From Jiangella alkaliphila (GTDB lineage: Bacteria; Actinomycetota; Actinomycetes; Jiangellales; Jiangellaceae): 64,000 bases of DNA. A model generated the notes under the pieces. It was given only the letters and a program-made list of their open reading frames with translations, was not told the origin of the DNA and ran no database searches. Shown here piece by piece: positions 22,263 to 30,584 of the stretch (position 1 is its first letter; every line of letters begins with the position of its first letter). Made by a program: the position numbers and the translations under genes. The DNA lies in NCBI RefSeq assembly GCF_900105925.1, contig NZ_LT629791.1, positions 868,001 through 932,000 on the forward strand. Reading direction: 5' to 3'.

Positions 22263-23773
22263 TCGTCGTCCTCGGGTTCCGGGCGGCCACGCTCGCCGAA
22301 CCAGCCCGCGAGACGGCCACGGCGGCCGACGGCGCGCAGCCGGGCCTCGGTGGCGCGACGCAGCGCCCTCGGCGCGACGATGAGGATCTCGTCGCCCTGC
22401 AGCAGTTTGGTCCGCGGGCCGGGGACCATCGACGTGTCGCCGCGGACGATCAGCGCGATGCCGACCCCGGGCGGCACCCGCAGTTCGGCGACCTCGACGC
22501 CGTGCAGCTTCGAGCCGGCCGGCACACGGACGTGGATGAGGTCGGCGTCCAGCCGCTCCAGCGGCGCGGACTCGACGTCGGCGTCGCGGGTCGGGAAGGC
22601 CGGCACCATGCCGAGGCGCGCGGCCAGCCACGGCAGCGTCGGCGCCTGGAGCAGCGTGTACAGCACGCTGACGATGAAGACGACGGCGAACAGCCAGTCC
22701 GCCCGCTCGACGCCCTCGGCCAGCGGGATCGTCGCGAACACGACGGGCACCGCACCGCGCAGCCCCGCCCAGGAGATGAACACCTTCTCCCGGATCGACA
22801 TCATGAACGGCGCCGTCGCCGCCCACACCGAGATCGGCCGGGCGACGAACGTCAGCGCCGCCCCAGCGACGACAGCCGTGACGAACGCGCCCGGCATGTC
22901 CGACGGCGACGACAGCAGGCCGAGCATGACGAACAGGCCGATCTGCGCCAGCCACGCCAGCCCTTCGACGAACGACCGGGTCGCGGCGCGGTGCGGCAGG
23001 TGCGAGTTGCCCAGCACGAGCGCCGCGATGTACACCGCCGCGAACCCGCTCATGTGCGCGAACGCGCCGACGGCGTACGCCAGCACCGTCAGCGTCAGCA
23101 CGACCAGCGGGTACAGCCCGGACGCCGGCAGCGCCGTGCGCCGCAGGATCGCCGCACCCACCCGCCCCACCAGATAGCCCAGCACAGCGCCACCGACCAG
23201 CTCGTACACGACGGTCGCGCCGATCAGCAGGAAGCCGTCGTCGGCAGCGTGACCGCCACTGAGGATCGTCACCAGGACGATGGCCGGCGCGTCGTTGAGG
23301 CCGGACTCCGCCTCCAGCGCGCCGGACAGCCGTCGTTTCAGCGGCAGCCGCCGCAGCGTCGAGAACACCGCGGCCGCGTCGGTGGGCGCGAAGATCGCGC
23401 CCAGCAGGATCGCCGGCAGCCAGTCCAAGCCGAGCAGGTAGTGCCCGACAACCGCCACGACCGCCGTGCTCACGACCACGCCGACGGTCGCCAGCGACAT
23501 GCCGATGCCGAACACCGGCCTGACCTCGTCCCAGTGCGTCGTCAGGCCGCCCTCGGCCAGGATGATGACGAGCGCCGCGTAGGCGAACGACCGCGCGAGC
23601 TCGGGGTCGGAGAACTGGATGCCGAGACCCGACTCGCCGATCGCCACCCCGATCAGCAGGTACAGCACGAGGCTGGGCAGGCCGAGCTTCACGCTCACCC
23701 GGACCGCGATGACGGCGGCGATCAGCACCAGGGCGCCGGCCAGCAGGAACACGTTGAGCGAGTCGACGGTCAC
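22259..23773 (-). CDS. K+/H+ antiporter of the CPA1 family with TrkA_C domain
   Basis: 504-residue protein from a GTG that matches the conserved opening DSLNVFLLAGALVLIAAVIAV. Twelve or so membrane helices carry the Na+/H+-exchanger hallmarks: LLGAIFAPTDAAAVFSTL with the ion-binding Asp, and ALEAESGLNDAPAIVLV with the second Asp. The cytoplasmic C-terminus (LIHVRVPAGSKLHGVEVAELRVPPGVGIAL) is a TrkA_C (RCK_C) regulatory domain, as in CvrA/NhaP2 antiporters that export K+. The last residues are acidic (EDDD), and the TAG stop lies in the CTAG shared with the insertion sequence. A much longer upstream frame runs through the tRNA and is not coding. Confidence 0.88.
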   Translation of the reverse strand: MTVDSLNVFLLAGALVLIAAVIAVRVSVKLGLPSLVLYLLIGVAIGESGLGIQFSDPELARSFAYAALVIILAEGGLTTHWDEVRPVFGIGMSLATVGVVVSTAVVAVVGHYLLGLDWLPAILLGAIFAPTDAAAVFSTLRRLPLKRRLSGALEAESGLNDAPAIVLVTILSGGHAADDGFLLIGATVVYELVGGAVLGYLVGRVGAAILRRTALPASGLYPLVVLTLTVLAYAVGAFAHMSGFAAVYIAALVLGNSHLPHRAATRSFVEGLAWLAQIGLFVMLGLLSSPSDMPGAFVTAVVAGAALTFVARPISVWAATAPFMMSIREKVFISWAGLRGAVPVVFATIPLAEGVERADWLFAVVFIVSVLYTLLQAPTLPWLAARLGMVPAFPTRDADVESAPLERLDADLIHVRVPAGSKLHGVEVAELRVPPGVGIALIVRGDTSMVPGPRTKLLQGDEILIVAPRALRRATEARLRAVGRRGRLAGWFGERGRPEPEDDD

Positions 23774-23867
23774 GCCGCACCCCCGTCCCCTGTCGGCGAG
23801 CCGTGTCGCGTCAGGTCTAGAGCGTAGAGCGCGGTCGGCCTGGTCGCGCGACGAGCAGCCGGAGCGA

Positions 23868-23900
23868 CAGAGCCCGCCCCGGACTCCGGGGCGGGCTCTG
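23868..23900 (-). terminator. Strong hairpin after tRNA-Ser
   Basis: A perfect 15-bp stem (CAGAGCCCGCCCCGG and its complement) around the loop ACT lies six bases downstream of the tRNA 3' end on the minus strand. It should terminate the tRNA transcript and separate it from the antiporter gene. Confidence 0.8.
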
Positions 23901-23906
23901 ACACGC

Positions 23907-23996
23907 TGGCGGTAGCGGTGGGATTTGAACCCACGGTGGAGTTGCCCCCACACACGCTTTCGAGGCGTGCTCCTTAGGCCGCTCGGACACGCTACC
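23907..23996 (-). tRNA. tRNA-Ser (anticodon CGA)
   Basis: A complete class II tRNA can be folded on the minus strand: acceptor GGTAGCG with CGCTACC, discriminator G and encoded CCA; D-arm with GAGCGGCCTAAGG; anticodon stem CACGC/GCGTG with loop CTCGAAA, giving anticodon CGA; long variable arm (GTGGGGGCAACTCCAC); T-arm GTGGGTTCAAATCCCAC. It reads UCG codons. It is 90 nt including CCA. It is not the integration target of the AICE, which uses a GGA isoacceptor. Confidence 0.95.
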
Positions 23997-24053
23997 GCCG
24001 TTGAGGGTACCGGAGCCCCGGGTGCACTAGGAAATCCAGCGGCCGGGTTCGGG

Positions 24054-25514
24054 TCACGACCGGCCGCCGCCCCACGCGCCGAGCAGGTCGTCGGCACGCA
24101 GGACGAGGTCCATCCCGGCGTCGTCGGCCGCTCCGGCCGGGCACACGGCGAGGAGCGCGGCGTCGGCGGCGCCCGGGACGACCTGCTGGGCGCGGCGCAG
24201 GGCGGCGGCGTCATCGGCGCTCAACGGCGTGGTCGTGCACCACTTGACCGACCCGACCGCCCGGACCTGCCGGCCGTGCGCCGCGACGACGTCGACCTCC
24301 GTCGAGTTGTCCCGGTTCCACCAGCCGCCGACGGCGTCGACGTCGCTCAGCGGGCCGAGGTCGGGAGCCAGTCGCAGCACGGCCTCGCGGACGACCGGCT
24401 CGACCGCCTTGCCGCGCCACGCCTGCCAGCCGCGACCGAACGCGTCGACCGCGAGATCGCCGCGGCCACGAGCGATGTTCGCCAGTTGCGGTCCGACGAA
24501 CCGGAACCAGAAGCGCAGGTACGAGTCGGCCACCCGGTAGCGGCGCAGCCGGCTGTTCGGCGCCGCGCCGATCGGCAGGTCGGCCGCGACCACGCCGCCG
24601 ACGCCCGCCAGCACCTTCAGGCCCCTGGTGACCGCGGTCTGCACAGTCGTGGTGTCGCCGTCCATGGTGTGGGTGACCCGCGAGAACGAGACCGGGCCGA
24701 CCTCCGCGCTGCCGATGGCGGAGAGGATGCGGCGGGCCTGCGAGTCGGGCGGGAACTCGGCGTCGAGGGTCAGCTGCGCCATCACGGCGAGGTCGGACGT
24801 CTCGTCGCGCAACTGCTCGCGGACGAAGTCCTCCGCTGTGCCGGACGCGGCCAGGCGGCCGAGCAGCCGTGGAGAGCCGCCGGTGACGAGGTGTGCGTCG
24901 AACGCGGCGACGGCGGTGGAACCCGGGCCGAGCAGTTCGGCGCACTCGGACGGATCGAACGGCCGGACGACGACGATGCCGGCACGGCCGAACAGCGGAC
25001 GGTCGTGCTCGGTCAGCCGCTCCATCATGGCGACGTCGGACCCCACGACGACGAGCAGGACCGGCAGGTTCTCGAGCGTACGGTCCCAGGCGTTCTGCAG
25101 CGTGCCTTCCAGCGTCGGGTCGGCCTCGACGGCCCAGGGGAACTCGTCGACGACCACGACGGCCGGTGACCGCTCCAGCGAGAGCCGCAACCGGCCGAAG
25201 AACTCGTCCCACGATGCCGGCGGCGACGCGAACACCACGGACGCCTCCGGCAGCGGCGTGGTCGCCGCGAGCGCGTCGCGCGTCAGACCGGCGAGGTGCG
25301 CGTGCGCGGACGCGTTCTTGACCGCGGTCGTGTAGAGGTACGGCCGGTTCCGGGTCTCGACGAAGTGCGTCAGCAGCCGCGACTTGCCGACCTGCCGGCG
25401 ACCGCGAACGTCGAGCATGCGACCACGACCCGTCGCCGTCACCTGCGCCAGTTCGTGGTCCAGCCGCGCCAGCAGCGTGCGGCGGCCGTGAAACCGTCCG
25501 CCGTTAGCATTCAT
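24054..25514 (-). CDS. Archaeal-type AAA ATPase with DUF234 domain
   Basis: 486-residue cytoplasmic ATPase of the archaeal ATPase/DUF234 family. The P-loop is RGRRQVGKSRLL (residues about 37-48), Walker B is AVVVVDEFPWAV, and arginine-finger-like DRPLFGRAGIVVVRPF follows. The C-terminal DUF234 part contains YRVADSYLRFWFRFVGP and a restriction-endonuclease-like EVDVVAAHGRQVRAVGSVKW. A possible nuclease core is seen there (E-x-D followed by V-x-S-x-K). The role of this family is unknown; defence or DNA repair has been suggested. A palindrome lies directly upstream of the start. Confidence 0.85.
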   Translation of the reverse strand: MNANGGRFHGRRTLLARLDHELAQVTATGRGRMLDVRGRRQVGKSRLLTHFVETRNRPYLYTTAVKNASAHAHLAGLTRDALAATTPLPEASVVFASPPASWDEFFGRLRLSLERSPAVVVVDEFPWAVEADPTLEGTLQNAWDRTLENLPVLLVVVGSDVAMMERLTEHDRPLFGRAGIVVVRPFDPSECAELLGPGSTAVAAFDAHLVTGGSPRLLGRLAASGTAEDFVREQLRDETSDLAVMAQLTLDAEFPPDSQARRILSAIGSAEVGPVSFSRVTHTMDGDTTTVQTAVTRGLKVLAGVGGVVAADLPIGAAPNSRLRRYRVADSYLRFWFRFVGPQLANIARGRGDLAVDAFGRGWQAWRGKAVEPVVREAVLRLAPDLGPLSDVDAVGGWWNRDNSTEVDVVAAHGRQVRAVGSVKWCTTTPLSADDAAALRRAQQVVPGAADAALLAVCPAGAADDAGMDLVLRADDLLGAWGGGRS

Positions 25515-25523
25515 CTAGGTATG

Positions 25524-25537
25524 ATACATCGATGTAT
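25524..25537. promoter_or_regulatory. Perfect palindrome upstream of the DUF234 ATPase
   Basis: ATACATCGATGTAT is a perfect 14-bp palindrome, ten bases upstream of the ATPase ATG and ten bases past the tadA stop. Its AT-richness stands out in this DNA. It is probably an operator overlapping the ATPase promoter; the binding protein is unknown. Confidence 0.5.
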
Positions 25538-25547
25538 GTTGGTGACC

Positions 25548-26018
25548 CTACCGCTGGGCGGCGAAGAAGTCGCGGACAAGGGCGCCACACTCGTCGGCGA
25601 GCAGGCCCGAGAGCACCTCGGGCCGGTGGTTGAGCCGCCGGTCGCGGACGAGGTCCCAGTGCGAGCCGACGGCGCCGGCCTTGGGGTCGGCCGCGCCGTA
25701 CACGAGGCGCTCGACGCGGGCCAGGACCAGCGCGCCGGCGCACATCGAGCACGGCTCCATCGTGACGACCAGCGTGCAGCCCTCCAGGCGCCACGTGCCG
25801 AGCTCGGCGGCGGCCGCGCGCAACGCCAGCACCTCAGCATGCCCCGTCGGGTCGGCGTCGGCCTCGCGGCGGTTGTGGTCGCGGCCGAGCACGTCGCCGG
25901 CCGCGTCGAGGACGACGGCGCCGATCGGCACGTCGCCGGTCACCGGCGCCAGCCCGGCCTCGGCCAGCGCGAGGCGCATCGACGGCTCGTAGCGTCGGGC
26001 TGCGGGTCCCGCGGACAT
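25548..26018 (-). CDS. tadA: tRNA-specific adenosine deaminase
   Basis: Converts adenosine to inosine at the wobble position of tRNA-Arg(ACG). 156 residues with the complete zinc deaminase motif: TGHAEVLAL (His ligand and catalytic Glu) and MEPCSMCAGAL (two Cys ligands). The N-terminal PSMRLALAEAG helix and HNRREADADPTGHAE segment match TadA rather than cytidine deaminase. Usually it lies near the tRNA-deaminase-associated gene, which here is 1.4 kb away across a dehydrogenase-like gene. ATG at 26018. Confidence 0.92.
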   Translation of the reverse strand: MSAGPAARRYEPSMRLALAEAGLAPVTGDVPIGAVVLDAAGDVLGRDHNRREADADPTGHAEVLALRAAAAELGTWRLEGCTLVVTMEPCSMCAGALVLARVERLVYGAADPKAGAVGSHWDLVRDRRLNHRPEVLSGLLADECGALVRDFFAAQR

Positions 26019-26123
26019 GCCTCGACCCTACGGGTCCGGCGGATGAGACGTGCGCCACCACTCGGCGCCGGAGATTCTCAGCGTCGCCACAGCAACATCA
26101 CGAAATTCTTTGACGAGAACAGC

Positions 26124-26177
26124 ATGCCAATGCGAAACTTAGAAGAACGAGCGTTCGCTTTACGGGAGACTCCATGA
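26124..26177 (+). CDS. Possible leader peptide with two TTA codons
   Basis: A 17-codon frame starts at ATG 26124 (a second ATG lies at 26130) and ends in a TGA that overlaps the ATG of the dehydrogenase-like gene. It contains two TTA leucine codons, which are very rare in this window, in an AT-rich stretch. It could couple or limit translation of the downstream gene. The ribosome site is poor, and the AT-rich tract may simply be promoter DNA. Confidence 0.25.
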   Translation: MPMRNLEERAFALRETP

Positions 26178-27445
26178 CCCTCACCTCCCTTTCGATGATC
26201 GACCGCGGCCTGACCCCTGACATCGCCGTCGACGGTTCGGTGGACCGGGCGGCCGAGCTGCTCGAGCTGCGTCCGGGCGTGAACGAGCTGCTCAAGCTGC
26301 ACGACCGCGAACTCGGCGTCCAGCTGCCGCTGCGCCGCGACGACGGCAGCATCGCGGTCGTGCAGGGGTACCGCGTGCAGCACAACGGCGCCCGCGGGCC
26401 GTACCTCGGCGGGCTCCGCTTCCATCCGCGGGCCGACCTGCGCCAGACCAGGGCGCTCGCGTCGCTGACGACGTGGCGTTCGGCGCTGCACGGGCTGCCC
26501 TTCGGCGGCGCCCAGGGCAGCCTGCAGCTCGACCCGTCGGACTTCTCGACGACGGAGCTCGAGGCGCTCACCCGGCGCTACGCGCTCGCCGTCAGCCATG
26601 TCATGGGCCCGCGGCTCGACATCGCCGCGCCCGACCTCAACACCGACGCGCGGGTGATGGCGTGGTTCCTCGACGCCTACGCGAGCCGGCACGGGTACGC
26701 GCCGGGCGTGGTCGCGGGCAAGCCGCTCAGCCTCGGCGGCGTGCCCAGCGGCGAGGCGGGGGCCGGACGCGGGCTGGTGTACGTGCTCGAGGCGGCGGCC
26801 CGGCGCTGGGGAATCGACCTCGGCGGGCAGCGGGTCGCGATCCAGGGCTTCGGCCACGTCGGCTCGTGGGTGGCGCGCGAGCTGTACGTGCGCGGCGTGC
26901 GGGTGGTCGCGGTCGGCGACGCCGGCGGCGCGGTGCTGAACGAGCGCGGCCTCGACGTCCCCGAACTGCTGCGGGCGACCGCCGCCGGGTACTCCGTCGC
27001 CGACTCCGGGACACCGTCGCAGCGCATCGCGCCGGAGGAGCTGCTGACGCTCGAGACCGACGTGCTGATCCCGGCGGCGACGGGCGAGGTGCTGACGGCG
27101 TTCAACGTCGACGGCGTGCGCGCGAGCATCGTGGTCGAGGGCGCCGCGCACCCCGTCACACCTGAAGCCGACGCCGTTCTCGACGCGCGCGGCGTGCGGG
27201 TCATCCCCGACCTGCTGGCCGGCGGCGGGGCGGCCATCGCCGCGTTCGCGGAGTGGGCCCAGGGCGTCGCGGGGGTGCCGTGGGACGAGCAGCGCCTGGC
27301 GACGGAGCTGCGCGGCCGCATCGAGCGGACGTTCGCCGAGGTCGCGGAGTTCAGCGAGGAGCACGGCTGCAGCTACCGCCAGGCGGCCTACGCACTCGCC
27401 GTCGAGCGGGTCGCGGGGGCCATGGAGCTGCGCGGCGGGTTCTAA
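26174..27445 (+). CDS. Glutamate dehydrogenase homologue lacking the active-site lysines
   Basis: 423 residues with the complete two-domain Glu/Leu/Phe/Val dehydrogenase layout. The Rossmann part is clear: VAIQGFGHVGSWVARELYVRGVRVVAVGD. The catalytic domain is altered: GPYKGG is GPYLGG, MTWK is TTWR, and GGAKGG is GGAQGS, so the three conserved Lys of the glutamate site are Leu, Arg and Gln. The Asp in IAAPDLNTD remains. It therefore probably does not deaminate glutamate and may be a regulator or an enzyme with another substrate. The frame is intact and codon bias normal, so it is not a decaying gene. Start follows GGGAG by six bases. Confidence 0.85.
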   Translation: MTLTSLSMIDRGLTPDIAVDGSVDRAAELLELRPGVNELLKLHDRELGVQLPLRRDDGSIAVVQGYRVQHNGARGPYLGGLRFHPRADLRQTRALASLTTWRSALHGLPFGGAQGSLQLDPSDFSTTELEALTRRYALAVSHVMGPRLDIAAPDLNTDARVMAWFLDAYASRHGYAPGVVAGKPLSLGGVPSGEAGAGRGLVYVLEAAARRWGIDLGGQRVAIQGFGHVGSWVARELYVRGVRVVAVGDAGGAVLNERGLDVPELLRATAAGYSVADSGTPSQRIAPEELLTLETDVLIPAATGEVLTAFNVDGVRASIVVEGAAHPVTPEADAVLDARGVRVIPDLLAGGGAAIAAFAEWAQGVAGVPWDEQRLATELRGRIERTFAEVAEFSEEHGCSYRQAAYALAVERVAGAMELRGGF

Positions 27446-27451
27446 GGCGGG

Positions 27452-27928
27452 TCAGGGCAAGACGTCGTCGAGCTGCGGGCCGAAGCCGGCGCGCGCGGCG
27501 ATCTGCATGAGCATCTCGTCGGGGTAGCTGTCGAGGTCGTCGCAGATGGCGGCCAGGGCCATCGGATCGACCCCGAGATCGGCGAAGATCGTGAGGTCCC
27601 CGGCCGGCTGCACGGCGTCGTCATCGTCCGGCAAGGGCAGCCCGAGGCGTTCGACGACGTCGCGAGCCATCGGCCAGTCGGTGGCGGCCGTGACGTCGGA
27701 CAGCAGCAGCCGCAGGTCGCCGCCGATCAGCCGGACGGCGTAGAAGAAGTCCTCGTCGACGGAGACGAAGGCCAGCGACCCGCTCTCGCCCGGCCGCTGG
27801 CGCAGCAGGTCGACGAGCTTGCCGAGGTCGTGCCCTAACTCGCGTGGCGCGATCTCGAGCAGCCAGCGTCCGTCCTCGCGGTAGGCCACGACCACGAAGT
27901 CGACGACGCCCTCACCGTCGGACACCAC
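27452..27928 (-). CDS. tRNA adenosine deaminase-associated protein (TIGR03941)
   Basis: 158-residue soluble protein matching the actinobacterial TadA-associated family: VDFVVVAYREDGRWLLEIAP at the start, a middle SLAFVSVDEDFFYAVRLIGGDLRLLLSDVTAA, and a C-terminal Asp-rich GDLTIFADLGVDPMALAAICDD with LDSYPDEMLMQIAARAGFG. The molecular role is unknown. It is normally next to tadA on the same strand; here the dehydrogenase-like gene lies between on the opposite strand. It ends six bases from the convergent stop of that gene. Confidence 0.87.
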   Translation of the reverse strand: MVSDGEGVVDFVVVAYREDGRWLLEIAPRELGHDLGKLVDLLRQRPGESGSLAFVSVDEDFFYAVRLIGGDLRLLLSDVTAATDWPMARDVVERLGLPLPDDDDAVQPAGDLTIFADLGVDPMALAAICDDLDSYPDEMLMQIAARAGFGPQLDDVLP

Positions 27929-27953
27929 CGCACCTCTCGAGGACGGAGCGGCC

Positions 27954-28196
27954 CTACATGCTCTGCCGAAGCCGCCGGCTCAGGCCCACGGTGCGGCCGT
28001 GCCAGGGGGTGGAGCGAGCGAGCAACGCCCGGGCCTCGGCGAGTTCGCGGAGGAAGACTGCCCGCTGACGTAGGCGTGCGGCGTCGGCGACAAGCTCACC
28101 GCCGGGGGTGGGGGGATCGTCTGTACCCGAGCCGACAGGCTCGGCGATGGCGCCCTCGGGCATCTGGCCTCCGTTCTTCAGACGCAACCCCTGCAC
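27954..28196 (-). CDS. Small hypothetical protein
   Basis: 80-residue basic protein without recognised domains. The C-terminal part, AARLRQRAVFLRELAEARALLARS to LSRRLRQSM, is helical and charged and has consistent codon bias, so it may be real. An internal ATG (MPEGAI) 33 bases in is an alternative start. It precedes the TadA-associated gene on the same strand by 25 bases and could be co-transcribed. Confidence 0.45.
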   Translation of the reverse strand: MQGLRLKNGGQMPEGAIAEPVGSGTDDPPTPGGELVADAARLRQRAVFLRELAEARALLARSTPWHGRTVGLSRRLRQSM

Positions 28197-28267
28197 ACTC
28201 TCGGGGACGCTAGCACCAGCAGACCCAACTGGTCGAGAGCGTGACCGGATTCAGATAAGTTCCTCGC

Positions 28268-28909
28268 ATGCGTCTGCTGGCCGTCGACCACCCTCTCGTC
28301 GCGCACAAGCTCACCGTGCTGCGCAACGTCAAGACCGACTCGCCCACGTTCCGGCGGCTGGCCGACGAGTTGGTGACCCTGCTGGCCTACGAGGCCACCC
28401 GCGACGCCCGCGTGGCCGCCGTCGAGATCCAGACCCCGGTCGCGCCGACCACCGGCGTGAAGCTCAGCTCGCCGAAGCCGCTGATCGTCCCGATCCTGCG
28501 CGCCGGCCTCGGCATGCTCGACGGCATGGCCCGGCTGGTGCCGACGGCCGAGGTCGGCTTCCTCGGCATGATCCGCGACGAGGACACCCTCCAGGCGACC
28601 ACGTACGCCACCCGGCTGCCCGACGACCTCACCGGTCGGCAGTGCTACGTCCTCGACCCGATGCTGGCCACCGGCGGCACCCTGGCCGCGGCCATCCGGT
28701 TCCTGGTCGACCGCGGCGCCGACGACATCACCGCCGTCTGCCTGCTCGCCTCACCCGAGGGCGTCGAGTACCTCGAGCGCGAGACCAGCGAGCTGGGCGT
28801 GCCGGTCACCGTCGTCACGGCAGCCGTCGACGAGCGGCTGAACGAGAAGGGCTACATCGTGCCCGGCCTGGGCGACGCCGGCGACCGCCTCTACGGCGTG
28901 GTCGACTAG
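28268..28909 (+). CDS. upp: Uracil phosphoribosyltransferase
   Basis: Converts uracil and PRPP to UMP in pyrimidine salvage. 213 residues with the family landmarks: the [13 protein letters not shown] opening, [24 protein letters not shown], the PRPP-binding loop [13 protein letters not shown], and the C-terminal uracil site [23 protein letters not shown]. Cytoplasmic. It is monocistronic; its TAG stop and that of the convergent pntB gene share one CTAG. Confidence 0.96.
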   Translation: MRLLAVDHPLVAHKLTVLRNVKTDSPTFRRLADELVTLLAYEATRDARVAAVEIQTPVAPTTGVKLSSPKPLIVPILRAGLGMLDGMARLVPTAEVGFLGMIRDEDTLQATTYATRLPDDLTGRQCYVLDPMLATGGTLAAAIRFLVDRGADDITAVCLLASPEGVEYLERETSELGVPVTVVTAAVDERLNEKGYIVPGLGDAGDRLYGVVD

Positions 28910-30276
28910 AGCGACTTCAGCGCCGTCACGAGCGCCGTCAGTGACGCCTTCGCGTCGCCGAACAGCAGCGTCGTCTTCGGGTCGAAGAGCAGCTCGTTCT
29001 CGATGCCGGCGAACCCGGGCCGCATCGAACGCTTGAGGAAGACGATGGCACCGGCGTGGTCGGCGTCGAGGATCGGCATGCCGTAGATCGGCGACCCCGG
29101 CGACGTCCGCGCGGCCGGGTTGACGACGTCGTTGGCGCCGACGATCAGGGCGACGTCGGCCGTGCGCAGCTGGCCGTTGGCGGTGTCCATCTCCAGCAGC
29201 TGCTCGTACGGCACGTTCGCCTCGGCGAGCAGCACGTTCATGTGCCCGGGCATGCGACCGGCCACCGGGTGGATCGCGTAGCCGACCTCGACGCCGCGCT
29301 TCTCCAGCAGGTCGACCAGCTCGCGGATGGTGTGCTGCGCCTGCGCGACCGCCAGCCCGTACCCCGGCACGACGATGACCCGCCGCGCGTACGCGAGCAT
29401 GATCGCGACGTCGTCGGCGCCGGCCGAGCGGACCGGGCGGTCCGACACCGTGCCGCCGCCCGCGGTCGAGCCGCCCTTGAAGGCGCCGAACAGGATCGAC
29501 GACACCGAGCGGCCCATCGCCCGGGCCATCGCCCGGGTGAGGATCGTGCCGCTCGCGCCGACCAGCGTGCCGGCGACCAGCAGCAGCGCGTTCTCCAGCA
29601 CGTACCCGCCCGCGGCCACGGCCAGGCCGGTGAACGCGTTGAGCAGCGAGATGACGATCGGCACGTCGGCGCCGCCGACCGGGAGCACCAGCAGCACGCC
29701 GGCCAGCAGCCCGACCAGCGCCAGGACGATCGCCAGCGTCACGCTGCCGGTCGCGGCCATCCAGACGCCGAGGCCGAGCGACGCCACCAGCACGCCGCCG
29801 AACACGAACGGGCCGCCGGGGAAGGTGATCGGGCGGCCGGTCATCAGCTCCTGCAGCTTGAGGAACGTGATGACGGACCCGGAGAACGAGACGGCGCCGA
29901 TCAGGATCGTGAACGCCGACGCCAGGACGGCGCCGTCGGACAGCAGATCGGAGTGGCGCAGCTCCAGCAGCGCGACCAGCGAGGCAGCGCCGCCGCCGAC
30001 GCCGTTGAACAGCGCGACGAGCTGCGGCATCGCGGTCATCGCCACGCGCCGGGCGCCCCACGCGCCGCCGACCGCACCGACCGCGACGGCCAGCAGGATC
30101 CAGCCGAGGTTGTCGATGTCGTAGGCGATGAACGTGACGACGACGGCGAGCAGCGCGCCGAACGCGCCGACCAGGTTGCCGCGCCGGGCGTTCTTCGGCG
30201 ACGAGAGGCCCTTGAGGGCGAGGATGAAGCAGACGGCGGCGACGACGTAGCAGACCTGGGCCCAGACGGGGATCAC
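28906..30276 (-). CDS. pntB: NAD(P) transhydrogenase subunit beta
   Basis: 456-residue membrane subunit of the proton-translocating transhydrogenase, which makes NADPH from NADH using proton-motive force. About eight membrane helices fill residues 1-270, including conserved [22 protein letters not shown]. The C-terminal domain III binds NADP(H): [54 protein letters not shown] and [10 protein letters not shown]. It is last in the pntAa-pntAb-pntB operon and its ATG overlaps the pntAb stop. Confidence 0.96.
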   Translation of the reverse strand: MIPVWAQVCYVVAAVCFILALKGLSSPKNARRGNLVGAFGALLAVVVTFIAYDIDNLGWILLAVAVGAVGGAWGARRVAMTAMPQLVALFNGVGGGAASLVALLELRHSDLLSDGAVLASAFTILIGAVSFSGSVITFLKLQELMTGRPITFPGGPFVFGGVLVASLGLGVWMAATGSVTLAIVLALVGLLAGVLLVLPVGGADVPIVISLLNAFTGLAVAAGGYVLENALLLVAGTLVGASGTILTRAMARAMGRSVSSILFGAFKGGSTAGGGTVSDRPVRSAGADDVAIMLAYARRVIVVPGYGLAVAQAQHTIRELVDLLEKRGVEVGYAIHPVAGRMPGHMNVLLAEANVPYEQLLEMDTANGQLRTADVALIVGANDVVNPAARTSPGSPIYGMPILDADHAGAIVFLKRSMRPGFAGIENELLFDPKTTLLFGDAKASLTALVTALKSL

Positions 30277-30584
30277 GCGCCGCCCTCCTCGTCGGGAACC
30301 TGACGCGGTTTCCCGCCGAACATCTCCAGCATCCGGTCGGTGACGACGAACCCGCCGACCAGGTTCAGGGTCGCCAGCACGACGGCGATCAGCGCGACCA
30401 CCAGCACGCCGGCCTCGTCCGCCGTCCCGGCCACGATGACGGCGCCGACGAGGATGACGCCGTGGATCGCGTTGGCGCCGGACATCAGGGGCGTGTGCAG
30501 CGTGGACGAGACCTTCGACACGACCTCGAACCCCACGAACACCGCCAGCACGAACACCGTCAGCAGCGCGACGCCCTCGGTCAC
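30273..30584 (-). CDS. pntAb: NAD(P) transhydrogenase subunit alpha part 2
   Basis: 103-residue membrane protein with three helices: VALLTVFVLAVFVGFEVV, the GANAIHGVILVGAVIV segment and VVALIAVVLATLNLVGGFVV, ending in DRMLEMFGGKP. This is domain IIa of the transhydrogenase, encoded separately from the NAD-binding subunit as in other actinobacteria. GTG start overlaps the pntAa stop (GTGA) and its own stop overlaps pntB, so stoichiometry is held by translational coupling. Confidence 0.93.
   Translation of the reverse strand: MTEGVALLTVFVLAVFVGFEVVSKVSSTLHTPLMSGANAIHGVILVGAVIVAGTADEAGVLVVALIAVVLATLNLVGGFVVTDRMLEMFGGKPRQVPDEEGGA

Noticed and set aside
23774-24214. N-terminal extension of the antiporter frame to 24214
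   Set aside because: The extension reads through the tRNA-Ser gene and its terminator. The real start is the GTG at 23773, matching the family's first helix.
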